Below are positions 11,345 through 24,630 of a DNA stretch of 64,000 nt, in pieces. The notes under the pieces are model-generated. The model ran no database searches and was not told the DNA's origin. It was given only the letters and a program-made list of their open reading frames with translations. The DNA lies in contig CAWWDR010000521.1 of the NCBI GenBank assembly GCA_963942565.1, positions 1 through 64,000 of the forward strand. Direction: 5' to 3'. Positions within the stretch are counted from its first letter, which is position 1. Each line of letters begins with the position of its first letter. The position numbers were made by a program, and so were the translations under genes. The DNA is from Maea johnstoni (taxonomy: Eukaryota; Annelida; Polychaeta; Spionida; Magelonidae).

Positions 11345-11358
11345 TGGCCGATAGCCTA
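11345..11358 (-). repeat. Right terminal inverted repeat, 14 bp
   Basis: TGGCCGATAGCCTA is the reverse complement of 4799-4812 without mismatch. Confidence 0.85.
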
Positions 11359-11361
11359 TAT
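11359..11361. repeat. Target-site duplication, right copy (TAT)
   Basis: TAT follows the right inverted repeat and is continuous with satellite sequence CCCTTCCTAAGAACC. Confidence 0.8.
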
Positions 11362-12000
11362 CCCTTCCTAAGAACCTTCCCAAGAGTTATTCATCTTAGG
11401 TGGGTGATTAATTAGGTATTTGAGCCTGTTAGGTGCCTTGAAAGTACCCCTACCTCAGCCATTGGCATGCGATGGCTGTATTAGTTACCCCTTGAATATA
11501 CAAACTTCTTGAATTTTTCCTGCTGCCCCCAAATGATATATGCCATATTAAAACATGAATAACTCTTCCTTAGGACATGTTCAAAAGTAATATGGGTCTG
11601 ATTAAGGCATAGCTAGCCTCATTCTTTTGTTATAAGGAGTCAAAGTTACCCCTATTTCAGGTATTTTAAGCCTCGACATTTACAAATCTATGGCCTTGAC
11701 AGGTCAACTTTTACCCTTCCTATTTAGACCCCTATGCCTCCTATGAAGCCCAATTCCTGAATATCTCTTCCTAATAACCTACCCAAGAGTTATTTACCTT
11801 GGGTGGGGGGTTAATTAGACATTTGAGCCTGTAAGGTGCCTTAAAAGTACCCCTACCTCAGACATTGGCATGCGATGGCTGTATTAGTTACCCCTTGAAT
11901 ATACAAACTTATTGAATTTTTCCTGCTGCCTCCTAATGATATATGCCCTATCAAAACATGAATAACTCTTCCTTAAGACATGTTCTAAAGTAATACTGGT

Positions 12001-12110
12001 CTGATTAAGGCATAACTACCCTCATTCTCTTGTTATAAGGGGTCAAAGTTTGAGCATAACTACACTCATTCTTTTGTTATAAGGGGTCAAAGTTACCCCT
12101 ATTTCAGGTA
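12001..12110. repeat. Rearranged satellite monomer with short internal duplication
   Basis: The monomer from 11834 to 12290 is 457 bp, 54 bp too long. The stretch CATAACTAC...GGGGTCAAAGTT (12011-12050) is followed by TGAG and then repeats CATAACTAC...GGGGTCAAAGTT, so about 54 bp has been duplicated in tandem with four extra bases at the joint. Confidence 0.8.
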
Positions 12111-13911
12111 TTTTAAGCCCCGACATCTACAAATCCATGTCCTTGACATGTCAACATTTACCCTTCATATCTAGACCCCTATGCCTCCTATAAAGCCCAA
12201 GGCCTGGATATCTCTTCCTAAGAACCTTCCCAAGAGTTATTCACCTTAGGTGGTGGGTTACTTGGGCATTTGAGCCTGTAAGGGGCCACAAAAGTACCCC
12301 TACCTCAGCCATTGGCACGCGATGGCTGTATTAGTTACCCCTTAAATATACAAACTTCTTGAAATTTTCCTGCTGCCCCCTAATGATATATGCCATATCA
12401 AAACATAAATAACTCTTCCTTAAGACATGTTCCAAAGTAATACGGGTCTGATTAAGGCATATCTACACTCATTCTTTTGTTAAAAGGGGTCAAAGTTACC
12501 CCTATTTCAGGTATTTTAAGCCCCAACATCAACAAATCCATGGCCTTGACAGGTCAACTTTTACCCTTCAAATCTAGACCCCTATGCCTCCTATAAAGCC
12601 CAAGTTCTATATATCCCTTCCTAAGAACCTTCCCAATATTTATTCATCTTAGGTGAGGGGTTAATTAGGCATATGAGCCTGTAAGGTGCCTTGAAAGTAC
12701 CCCTACCTCAGCCATTGGCATGCGATGGCTGTATTAGTTACCCTTTGAATATACAAACTTCTTGATTTTTTCCGGCTGCCCCCAAATGATATATGCCATA
12801 TTAAAACATGAATAACTCTTCCTTAAGACATGTTCGAAAGTAATATGGGTCTCATTAAGGCATAACTAGCCTCATCCTATTGTTATAAGGGGTCAAAGTT
12901 ACCCCTATTTCAGGTATTTTAAGCCCCGACATCTACAAATCCATGGCCTTGACATGTCAACATTTACTCTTCATATATAGACCCCTATGCCTCCTATGAA
13001 GCCCAAGTCCTAGATATCTCTTCCTAAGATCCTCTCCAAAAGTTATTCACCTTAGGTGGGGGGTTAATTACACATTTTAGCCTGTAAGGGGCCACGAAAG
13101 TGCCCCTACCTCAGCCATTGGCACGCAATGGCTGTATTAGTTACCCCTTAAATATACAAACTTCTTGAATTTTTCCTGCTGCCCCCAAATGATATATGCC
13201 ATATTAAAACATGAATAACTCTTCCTTACGACATGTTCTAAAGTAATATGGGTCTCATTAAGGCATTACTACCCTCATTCTTTTGTTATAAGGGGTCAAA
13301 GTTACCCCTATTTCAGGTATTTTAAGCCCCAACATTTACAAATCTATGGCCTTGACAGGTCAACTTTTACCCTTCATATTTAGACCCCTATGCCTCCTAT
13401 GAAGCCCAAGTCCTGAATATCTCTTCCTAATAACCTACCCAAGAGTTATTTATCTTGGGTGGGGGGTTAATTAGACATTTGAGCCTGTAAGGTGCCTTGA
13501 AAGTACCCCTACCTCAGCCATTGGCATGCAATGGCTGTATTAGTTACCCCTTGAATATACAAACTTCTTGAATTTTTCCTGCTGCCCCCAAATGATATAT
13601 GCCATATTAAAACATGAATAACTCTTCCTTAGGACATGTTCAAAAGTAATATGGGTCTGATTAAGGCATGACTACCCTCATTCTTTTGTTATAAGGGGTC
13701 AAAGTTACCCCTATTTCAGGTATTTTAAGCCCCAACATTTACAAATCTATGGCCTTGACAGGTCAACTTTTACCCTTCATATTTAGACCCCTATGCCTCC
13801 TATGAAGCCCAAGTCCTGGATATCTCTTCCTAATAACCTACCCAAGAGTTATTCACCTTGGGTGGGGGGTTCATTAGACATTTGAGCCTGTAAGGTGCCT
13901 TGAAAGTACCC

Positions 13912-16900
13912 GTACCTCAGCCATTGGCATGCGATGGCTGTATTAGTTACCCCTTGAATATACAAACTTATTGAATTTTTCCTGCTGCCTCCTAATGATA
14001 TATGCCATATCAAAACATGAATAACTCTTCCTTAAGACATGTTCTAAAGTAATACGGGTCTGATTAAGGCATTACTACCCTCATTCTTTTGTTATAAGGG
14101 GTCAAAGTTACCCCTATTTCAGGTATTTTAAGCCCCTACATCAACAAATCCATGGCCTTGACAGGTCAACTTTTACCCTTCATATATAGACCCCTATGCC
14201 TCCTATGAAGCCCAAGTCCTGAATATCTCTTCCAAGGAACCTTCCCAAGAGTTATTTACCTTAGGTGGGGGGTTAATTAGACATTTGAGCCTCTGAGGTG
14301 CCTTGAAGTACCCCTACTTCAGCCATGGGTACGCAATGGCTGTATTAGTTACCCCTTAAATATACAAACTTCTTGAATTTTTCCTGCTGCCCCCTAATGA
14401 TATATGCCGTATCAAAACATGAATAACTCTTCCTTAAGACATGTTCTAAAGTAATACGGGTCTGATTAAGGCATAACTAGCCTCATTCTGTTGTTAAAAG
14501 GGGTCAAAGTTACCCCTATTTCAGGTATTTTAAGCCCCGACATCTACAAATCCATGGCCTTGACATGTCAACATTTACCCTTCATATATAGACCCCTATG
14601 CCTCCTATGAAGCCCAAGTCCTGGATATCTCTTCCTAAGAACCTTCCCAAGAGTTATTCACCTTAGGTGGGGGGTTAATTAGACATTTGAGCCTGTAAGG
14701 GGCCACGAAATTACCCCTACCTCAGCCATTGGCACGCGATGGCTCTATTAGTTACCCCTTAAATATACAAACTTCTTGAATTTTTCCTGCTTCCCCCTAA
14801 TAATATATGTCATATTAAAACATGAATAACTCTTCCTTAAGACATGTTCTAAAGTAATACGGGTCTGATTAAGGCATAACTAGCCTCATTCTTTTGTTAA
14901 AAGGGGTCAAAGTTACCCCTATTTCAGGTATTTTAAGCCCCGACATCTACAAATCCATGGCCTTGACATGTCAACATTTACCGTTCATATATAGACCCCT
15001 ATGCCTCCTATGAAGCCCAAGTCCTGGATATCTCTTCCTTAGAACCTTCCCAAGAGTTATTCACCTTAAGTGGGGGGTTAATTAGACATTTGAGCCTGTA
15101 AGGGGCCACAAAAGAACCCCTACCTCAGCCTTTGGCATGCGATGGCTGTATTGGTTACCCCTTGAATATACAAACTTCTTGAATTTTTCCTGCTGCCCCC
15201 AAATGATATATGCCATATTAAAACATGAATAACTCTTCCTTAAGACATGTTCTAAAGTAATATGGGTCTGATTAAGGCATAGCTAGCCTCATTCTTTTGT
15301 TATAAGGGGTCAAAGTTACCCCTATTTCAGGTATTTTAAGCCTCGACATTTACAAATCTATGGCCTTAACAGGTCAACTTTTACCCTTCCTATTTAGACC
15401 CCTATGCCTCCTATGAAGCCCAATTCCTGAATATCTCTTCCTAATAACCTACCCAAGAGTTATATACCTTGGGTGGGGGGTTAATTATACATTTGAGCCT
15501 GTAAGGTGCCTTGAAAGTACCCCTACCTCAGCCATTGGCATGCGATGGCTGTATTAGTTACCCCTTGAATATACAAACTTCTTGAATTTTTCCTGCTGCC
15601 CCCAAATGATATATGCCATATTAAAACATGAATAACTCTTCCTTAAGACATGTTCGAAAGTAATATGGGTCTGATTAAGGCATAGCTAGCCTCATTCTTT
15701 TGTTATAAGGGGTCAAAGTTACCCCTATTTCAGGTATTTTAAGCCTCGACATTTACAAATCTATGGCCTTGACAGGTCAACTTTTACCCTTCCTATTTAG
15801 ACCCCTATGCCTCCTATGAAGCCCAATTCCTGAATATCTCTTCCTAATAACCTACCCAAGAGTTATTTACCTTGGGTGGGGGGTTAATTATACATCTGAG
15901 CCTGTAAGGTGCCTTGAAAGTACCCCTACCTCAGCCATTGGCATGCGATGGCTGTATTAGTTATCCCTTGAATATACAAACTTCTTGAATTTTTCCTGCT
16001 GCCCCTTAATGAGATATGCCATATCAAAACATGAATAACCCTTCCTTAAGACATGTTCTAAAGTAATCTGGGTCTGATCAAGGCATAACTACCCTCATTC
16101 TTTTGTTATAAGGGGTCAAAGTTACCCCTATTTCAGGTATTTTAAGCCCCGACATCTACAAATCCATGGCCTTGACAGGTCAACTTTTACGCTTCATATC
16201 TAGAGCCCTATGCCTCCTATGAAGCCCAAGTCCTGAATATCTCTTCCTAAGAACCTCCCCAAGAGTTATTTACCTTAGGTGGGGGTTTATTAGACATTTG
16301 AGCCTCTAAGGTGCCACGAAAGTACCCCTACCTCAGCCATTGGCATGCGATGGCTGTATTAGTTACCCCGTGAATATACAAACTTCTTGAATTTTTCCTG
16401 CTGCCTCCTAATGATATATGCCATATTAAAACATGAATAACTCTTCCTTACGACATGCTCTAAAGTAATGCGGGTCTGATTAAGGCATAACTACCCTCAT
16501 TCTTTTGTTATAAGGAGTCAAAGTTACCCCTACTTCAGGTATTTTAAGCCCCGACATCAACAAATCCATGGCCTTGACAGGTCAACTTTTACCCTTCATA
16601 TCTAGACCCCTATGCCTCCTATAAAGCCCAAGTCCTGGATATCTCTTCCTAAGAACGTTTCTAAGAGTTATTCACCTTAGGTGGTGGGTTACTTGGGCAT
16701 TTGAGCCTGTAAGGGGCCACGAAAGTACCCCTACCTCAGCCATTGGCACGCGATGGCTGTATTAGTTACCCCTTAAATATACAAACTTCTTGAATTTTTC
16801 CTGCTGCCCCCTAATGATATATGCCATATTAAAACATGAATAACTCTTCCTTAAGACATGTTCTAAAGTAATCTGGGGCTGATTAAGGCATAACAACACT

Positions 16901-18344
16901 CATTCTTTTGTTAAAAGGGGTCAAAATTTACCCCTATTTCAGGTATTTTAAGCCCCGACATCAACAAATCCATGGCTTTTGACAGGTCAAATTTTACCCT
17001 TCAAATCTAGACCCTTATGCCTCCTATAAAGCCCAAGTTCTATATATCCCTTCCTAAGAACCTTCCCAAGAGTTATTCATCTTAGGTGGGGGGTTAATTA
17101 GGTATTTGAGCCTGTAGGGTGCCTTGAAAGTACCCCTACCTCAGCCATTGGCATGCGATGGCTGTATTAGTTACCCCTTGAATATACAAACTTCTTGAAT
17201 TTTTCCTGCTGCCCCCAAATGATATATGCCATATTAAAACATGAATAACTCTTCCTTCCGACATGTTCGAAAGTAATATGGGTCTCATTAAGGCATAACT
17301 AGCCTCATTATTTTGTTATAAGGGGTCAAAGTTACCCCTATTTCAGGTATTTTAAGCCCCAACATTTACAAATCTATGGCCTTGACAGGTCAAATTTTAC
17401 CCTTCATATTTAGACCCCTATGCCTCCTATGAAGCCCAAGTCCTGAATATCTCTTCCTAATAACCTACCCAAGAGCTATTTACCTTGGGTGGGGGGTTAA
17501 TTAGACATTTGAGCATGTAATGTGCCTTGAAAGTACCCCTACCTCAGCCATTGGCATGCGATGGCTGTATTAGTTACCCCTTAAATATACAAACTTCTTG
17601 AATTTTTCCTGCTGCCCTCTAATGATATATGCCATATTAAAACATGAATAACTCTTCCATAAGACATGTTCTAAAGTAATACGGGTCTGATTAAGGCATA
17701 ACTACCCTCATTCTTTTGTTAAAAGGGGTCAAAGTTACCCCTATTTCAGGTATTTTAAGCCCCGACATCAACAAATCCATGGCCTTAACAGGTCAACTTT
17801 TACCCTTCCTATTTAGACCCCTATGCCTCCTATGAAGCCCAATTCCTGAATATCTCTTCCTAATAACCTACCCAAGAGTTATATACCTTGGGTGGGGGGT
17901 TAATTATACATTTGAGCCTGTAAGGTGCCTTGAAAGTACCCCTACCTCAGCCATTGGCATGCGATGGCTGTATTAGTTACCCCTTGAATATACAAACTTC
18001 TTGAATTTTTCCTGCTGCCCCCAAATGATATATGCCATATTAAAACATGAATAACTCTTCCTTAAGACATGTTCGAAAGTAATATGGGTCTGATTAAGGC
18101 ATAGCTAGCCTCATTCTTTTGTTATAAGGGGTCAAAGTTACCCCTATTTCAGGTATTTTAAGCCTCGACATTTACAAATCTATGGCCTTGACAGGTCAAC
18201 TTTTACCCTTCCTATTTAGACCCCTATGCCTCCTATGAAGCCCAATTCCTGAATATCTCTTCCTAATAACCTACCCAAGAGTTATTTACCTTGGGTGGGG
18301 GGTTAATTATACATCTGAGCCTGTAAGGTGCCTTGAAAGTACCC
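13912..18344. repeat. 11-mer higher-order repeat, copy 1 (4,433 bp)
   Basis: Sequence from about 13912 recurs 4,433 bp (11 x 403) downstream with very few differences: the rare variant AGCCTTTGGCATGC is at 15121 onward and again at 19554 onward, and TAGAGCCCTATGCC at about 16201 and again about 4.43 kb on. Before about 13912 and after about 22814 the match at this distance breaks down. Confidence 0.85.
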
Positions 18345-19789
18345 CTACCTCAGCCATTGGCATGCGATGGCTGTATTAGTTACCCCTTGAATATACAAAC
18401 TTATTGAATTTTTCCTGCTGCCTCCTAATGATATATGCCATATCAAAACATGAATAACTCTTCCTTAAGACATGTTCTAAAGTAATACGGGTCTGATTAA
18501 GGCATTACTACCCTCATTCTTTTGTTATAAGGGGTCAAAGTTACCCCTATTTCAGGTATTTTAAGCCCCTACATCAACAAATCCATGGCCTTGACAGGTC
18601 AACTTTTACCCTTCATATATAGACCCCTATGCCTCCTATGAAGCCCAAGTCCTGAATATCTCTTCCAAGGAACCTTCCCAAGAGTTATTTACCTTAGGTG
18701 GGGGGTTAATTAGACATTTGAGCCTCTGAGGTGCCTTGAAGTACCCCTACTTCAGCCATGGGTACGCAATGGCTGTATTAGTTACCCCTTAAATATACAA
18801 ACTTCTTGAATTTTTCCTGCTGCCCCCTAATGATATATGCCGTATCAAAACATGAATAACTCTTCCTTAAGACATGTTCTAAAGTAATACGGGTCTGATT
18901 AAGGCATAACTAGCCTCATTCTGTTGTTAAAAGGGGTCAAAGTTACCCCTATTTCAGGTATTTTAAGCCCCGACATCTACAAATCCATGGCCTTGACATG
19001 TCAACATTTACCCTTCATATATAGACCCCTATGCCTCCTATGAAGCCCAAGTCCTGGATATCTCTTCCTAAGAACCTTCCCAAGAGTTATTCACCTTAGG
19101 TGGGGGGTTAATTAGACATTTGAGCCTGTAAGGGGCCACGAAAGTACCCCTACCTCAGCCATTGGCACGCGATGGCTCTATTAGTTACCCCTTAAATATA
19201 CAAACTTCTTGAATTTTTCCTGCTTCCCCCTAATAATATATGTCATATTAAAACATGAATAACTCTTCCTTAAGACATGTTCTAAAGTAATACGGGTCTG
19301 ATTAAGGCATAACTAGCCTCATTCTTTTGTTAAAAGGGGTCAAAGTTACCCCTATTTCAGGTATTTTAAGCCCCGACATCTACAAATCCATGGCCTTGAC
19401 ATGTCAACATTTACCGTTCATATATAGACCCCTATGCCTCCTATGAAGCCCAAGTCCTGGATATCTCTTCCTAAGAACCTTCCCAAGAGTTATTCACCTT
19501 AAGTGGGGGGTTAATTAGACATTTGAGCCTGTAAGGGGCCACAAAAGTACCCCTACCTCAGCCTTTGGCATGCGATGGCTGTATTGGTTACCCCTTGAAT
19601 ATACAAACTTCTTGAATTTTTCCTGCTGCCCCCAAATGATATATGCCATATTAAAACATGAATAACTCTTCCTTAAGACATGTTCTAAAGTAATATGGGT
19701 CTGATTAAGGCATAGCTAGCCTCATTCCTTTGTTATAAGGGGTCAAAGTTACCCCTATTTCAGGTATTTTAAGCCTCGACATTTACAAA

Positions 19790-22209
19790 TCTATGGCCTT
19801 AACAGGTCAACTTTTACCCTTCCTATTTAGACCCCTATGCCTCCTATGAAGCCCAATTCCTGAATATCTCTTCCTAATAACCTACCCAAGAGTTATATAC
19901 CTTGGGTGGGGGGTTAATTATACATTTGAGCCTGTAAGGTGCCTTGAAAGTACCCCTACCTCAGCCATTGGCATGCGATGGCTGTATTAGTTACCCCTTG
20001 AATATACAAACTTCTTGAATTTTTCCTGCTGCCCCCAAATGATATATGCCATATTAAAACATGAATAACTCTTCCTTAAGACATGTTCGAAAGTAATATG
20101 GGTCTGATTAAGGCATAGCTAGCCTCATTCTTTTGTTATAAGGGGTCAAAGTTACCCCTATTTCAGGTATTTTAAGCCTCGACATTTACAAATCTATGGC
20201 CTTGACAGGTCAACTTTTACCCTTCCTATTTAGACCCCTATGCCTCCTATGAAGCCCAATTCCTGAATATCTCTTCCTAATAACCTACCCAAGAGTTATT
20301 TACCTTGGGTGGGGGGTTAATTATACATCTGAGCCTGTAAGGTGCCTTGAAAGTACCCCTACCTCAGCCATTGGCATGCGATGGCTGTATTAGTTATCCC
20401 TTGAATATACAAACTTCTTGAATTTTTCCTGCTGCCCCTTAATGAGATATGCCATATCAAAACATGAATAACCCTTCCTTAAGACATGTTCTAAAGTAAT
20501 CTGGGTCTGATCAAGGCATAACTACCCTCATTCTTTTGTTATAAGGGGTCAAAGTTACCCCTATTTCAGGTATTTTAAGCCCCGACATCTACAAATCCAT
20601 GGCCTTGACAGGTCAACTTTTACGCTTCATATCTAGAGCCCTATGCCTCCTATGAAGCCCAAGTCCTGAATATCTCTTCCTAAGAACCTCCCCAAGAGTT
20701 ATTTACCTTAGGTGGGGGTTTATTAGACATTTGAGCCTCTAAGGTGCCACGAAAGTACCCCTACCTCAGCCATTGGCATGCGATGGCTGTATTAGTTACC
20801 CCGTGAATATACAAACTTCTTGAATTTTTCCTGCTGCCTCCTAATGATATATGCCATATTAAAACATGAATAACTCTTCCTTACGACATGCTCTAAAGTA
20901 ATGCGGGTCTGATTAAGGCATAACTACCCTCATTCTTTTGTTATAAGGAGTCAAAGTTACCCCTACTTCAGGTATTTTAAGCCCCGACATCAACAAATCC
21001 ATGGCCTTGACAGGTCAACTTTTACCCTTCATATCTAGACCCCTATGCCTCCTATAAAGCCCAAGTCCTGGATATCTCTTCCTAAGAACGTTTCTAAGAG
21101 TTATTCACCTTAGGTGGTGGGTTACTTGGGCATTTGAGCCTGTAAGGGGCCACGAAAGTACCCCTACCTCAGCCATTGGCACGCGATGGCTGTATTAGTT
21201 ACCCCTTAAATATACAAACTTCTTGAATTTTTCCTGCTGCCCCCTAATGATATATGCCATATTAAAACATGAATAACTCTTCCTTAAGACATGTTCTAAA
21301 GTAATCTGGGGCTGATTAAGGCATAACAACACTCATTCTTTTGTTAAAAGGGGTCAAAATTTACCCCTATTTCAGGTATTTTAAGCCCCGACATAATTTT
21401 GACCCCTTTTCAACAAAGCCATGGCTTTGTCTGTCTATTGACCCTTCAAATCTAGACCCAGATTCCTCTATAGAACATGTTCCCTTCCTAAGACCTGCCC
21501 AAGAGTTATTCATCTTAGGTGGGGGGTTAATTAGGTATTTGAGCCTGTAGGGTGCCTTGAAAGTACCCCTACCTCAGCCATTGGCATGCGATGGCTGTAT
21601 TAGTTACCCCTTGAATATACAAACTTCTTGAATTTTTCCTGCTGCCCCCAAATGATATATGCCATATTAAAACATGAATAACTCTTCCTTCCGACATGTT
21701 CGAAAGTAATATGGGTCTCATTAAGGCATAACTAGCCTCATTATTTTGTTATAAGGGGTCAAAGTTACCCCTATTTCAGGTATTTTAAGCCCCAACATTT
21801 ACAAATCTATGGCCTTGACAGGTCAAATTTTACCCTTCATATTTAGACCCCTATGCCTCCTATGAAGCCCAAGTCCTGAATATCTCTTCCTAATAACCTA
21901 CCCAAGAGCTATTTACCTTGGGTGGGGGGTTAATTAGACATTTGAGCATGTAATGTGCCTTGAAAGTACCCCTACCTCAGCCATTGGCATGCGATGGCTG
22001 TATTAGTTACCCCTTAAATATACAAACTTCTTGAATTTTTCCTGCTGCCCTCTAATGATATATGCCATATTAAAACATGAATAACTCTTCCATAAGACAT
22101 GTTCTAAAGTAATACGGGTCTGATTAAGGCATAACTACCCTCATTCTTTTGTTAAAAGGGGTCAAAGTTACCCCTATTTCAGGTATTTTAAGCCCCGACA
22201 TCAACAAAT
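19790..22209. repeat. 6-mer block, copy 1 (2,420 bp)
   Basis: The landmark TTATCCCTTGAATATAC at 20394 recurs at 22814, 2,420 bp away (six monomers plus two bases from two single-base insertions). The same 6-mer also lies inside 11-mer copy 1 at about 15357-17776. Confidence 0.75.
21346..21506. repeat. Altered satellite patch with a local inverted repeat
   Basis: AAAAGGGGTCAAAATT (21346-21361) is followed 33 bp later by its exact reverse complement AATTTTGACCCCTTTT (21395-21410), and looser complementarity continues into the next bases. From 21395 to about 21506 the sequence departs strongly from every other monomer, yet the overall length between flanking landmarks stays at 130 bp, as in the partner region 34287-34416. 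The open stretch 21341-21550 is a by-product of this change and not a gene. Confidence 0.8.
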
Positions 22210-24630
22210 CCATGGCCTTAACAGGTCAACTTTTACCCTTCCTATTTAGACCCCTATGCCTCCTATGAAGCCCAATTCCTGAATATCTCTTCCTAATAAC
22301 CTACCCAAGAGTTATATACCTTGGGTGGGGGGGTAATTATACATTTGAGCCTGTAAGGTGCCTTGAAAGTACCCCTACCTCAGCCATTGGCATGCGATGG
22401 CTGTATTAGTTACCCCTTGAATATACAAACTTCTTGAATTTTTCCTGCTGCCCCCAAATGATATATGCCATATTAAAACATGAATAACTCTTCCTTAAGA
22501 CATGTTCGAAAGTAATATGGGTCTGATTAAGGCATAGCTAGCCTCATTCTTTTGTTATAAGGGGTCAAAGTTACCCCTATTTCAGGTATTTTAAGCCTCG
22601 ACATTTACAAATCTATGGCCTTGACAGGTCAACTTTTACCCTTCCTATTTAGACCCCTATGCCTCCTATGAAGCCCAATTCCTGAATATCTCTTCCTAAT
22701 AACCTACCCAAGAGTTATTTACCTTGGGTGGGGGGTTAATTATACATCTGAGCCTGTAAGGTGCCTTGAAAGTACCCCTACCTCAGCCATTGGCATGCGA
22801 TGGCTGTATTAGTTATCCCTTGAATATACAAACTTCTTGAATTTTTCCTGCTGCCCCTTAATGAGATATGCCATATCAAAACATGAATAACCCTTCCTTA
22901 AGACATGTTCTAAAGTAATCTGGGTCTGATCAAGGCATAACTACCCTCATTCTTTTGTTATAAGGGGTCAAAGTTACCCTTATTTCAGGTATTTTAAGCC
23001 CCGACATCTACAAATCCATGGCCTTGACAGGTCAACTTTTACGCTTCATATCTAGAGCCCTATGCCTCCTATGAAGCCCAAGTCCTGAATATCTCTTCCT
23101 AAGAACCTCCCCAAGAGTTATTTACCTTAGGTGGGGGTTTATTAGACATTTGAGCCTCTAAGGTGCCACGAAAGTACCCCTACCTCAGCCATTGGCATGC
23201 GATGGCTGTATTAGTTACCCCGTGAATATACAAACTTCTTGAATTTTTCCTGCTGCCTCCTAATGATATATGCCATATTAAAACATGAATAACTCTTCCT
23301 TACGACATGCTCTAAAGTAATGCGGGTCTGATTAAGGCATAACTACCCTCATTCTTTTGTTATAAGGAGTCAAAGTTACCCCTACTTCAGGTATTTTAAG
23401 CCCCGACATCAACAAATCCATGGCCTTGACAGGTCAACTTTTACCCTTCATATCTAGACCCCTATGCCTCCTATAAAGCCCAAGTCCTGGATATCTCTTC
23501 CTAAGAACGTTTCTAAGAGTTATTCACCTTAGGTGGTGGGTTACTTGGGCATTTGAGCCTGTAAGGGGCCACGAAAGTACCCCTACCTCAGCCATTGGCA
23601 CGCGATGGCTGTATTAGTTACCCCTTAAATATACAAACTTCTTGAATTTTTCCTGCTGCCCCCTAATGATATATGCCATATTAAATCATGAATAACTCTT
23701 CCTTAAGACATGTTCTAAAGTAATATGGGTCTGATTAAGGCATAACTACCCTCATTCTTTTGTTATAAGTGGTCAAAATTTACCCCTATTTCAGGTATTT
23801 TAAGCCCCGACATCAACAAATCCATGGCTTTTGACAGGTCAAATTTTACCCTTCAAATCTAGACCCTTATGCCTCCTATAAAGCCCAAGTCCTGGATATC
23901 CCTTCCTAAGAACCTTCCCAAGAGTTATTCATCTTAGGTGGGGGGTTAATTAGGTATTTGAGCCTGTAGGGTGCCTTGAAAGTACCCCTACCTCAGCCAT
24001 TGGCATGCGATGGCTGTATTAGTTACCCCTTGAATATACAAACTTCTTGAATTTTTCCTGCTGCCCCCAAATGATATATGCCATATTAAAACATGAATAA
24101 CTCTTCCTTCCGACATGTTCGAAAGTAATATGGGTCTCATTAAGGCATAACTAGCCTCATTATTTTGTTATAAGGGGTCAAAGTTACCCCTATTTCAGGT
24201 ATTTTAAGCCCCAACATTTACAAATCTATGGCCTTGACAGGTCAAATTTTACCCTTCATATTTAGACCCCTATGCCTCCTATGAAGCCCAAGTCCTGAAT
24301 ATCTCTTCCTAATAACCTACCCAAGAGCTATTTACCTTGGGTGGGGGGTTAATTAGACATTTGAGCATGTAATGTGCCTTGAAAGTACCCCTACCTCAGC
24401 CATTGGCATGCGATGGCTGTATTAGTTACCCCTTAAATATACAAACTTCTTGAATTTTTCCTGCTGCCCTCTAATGATATATGCCATATTAAAACATGAA
24501 TAACTCTTCCATAAGACATGTTCTAAAGTAATACGGGTCTGATTAAGGCATAACTACCCTCATTCTTTTGTTAAAAGGGGTCAAAGTTACCCCTATTTCA
24601 GGTATTTTAAGCCCCGACATCAACAAATCC
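22210..24630. repeat. 6-mer block, copy 2
   Basis: Direct tandem copy of 19790-22209. The match ends near 24630, where the monomer reads CCTTGACAGG rather than CCTTAACAGG. Because the 6-mer lies inside the 32-mer, it appears again at about 32686-37526. Confidence 0.75.

Larger units (their letters stand above)
4799..11358. mobile_element. Foldback (long palindromic) non-autonomous DNA transposon, 6,560 bp
   Basis: The segment interrupts a satellite monomer, begins and ends with a perfect 14-bp inverted repeat (TAGGCTATCGGCCA), and is flanked by TAT on both sides. Its two halves are inverted, diverged copies of each other with a centre near 7915. Each half is built from tandem modules: an A module of about 822 bp containing the stretch ACCCCCCCATGTAGATGG, and a B module found at the inner side. 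Order in the left arm is A1, A2, B, partial A, partial B; the right arm is the inverse with one extra, internally deleted A module at its outer end. No frame longer than about 100 codons exists, and no transposase motif is seen, so it is non-autonomous. A 3-bp target duplication with long inverted arms does not let me assign a superfamily. The arms differ at many positions, suggesting an old structure or modules that diverged before assembly into the palindrome. Confidence 0.85.
18345..22814. repeat. 11-mer higher-order repeat, copy 2
   Basis: Direct tandem copy of 13912-18344. It differs from copy 1 by only a handful of substitutions that I noticed plus the altered patch at 21391-21506. The copies diverge at 22814, where GTTATCCC replaces GTTACCCC. 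This block overlaps the start of the 32-mer duplication, so the 11-mer duplication is likely the older of the two. Confidence 0.85.

Noticed and set aside
4799-11358. Assignment to PIF/Harbinger or piggyBac
   Set aside because: The target duplication reads TAT, not TWA or TTAA, and the ends do not start as expected for those families.
21341-21550. 69-codon frame in the satellite
   Set aside because: It exists only because of the altered patch at 21391-21506; other monomers are closed in this frame.
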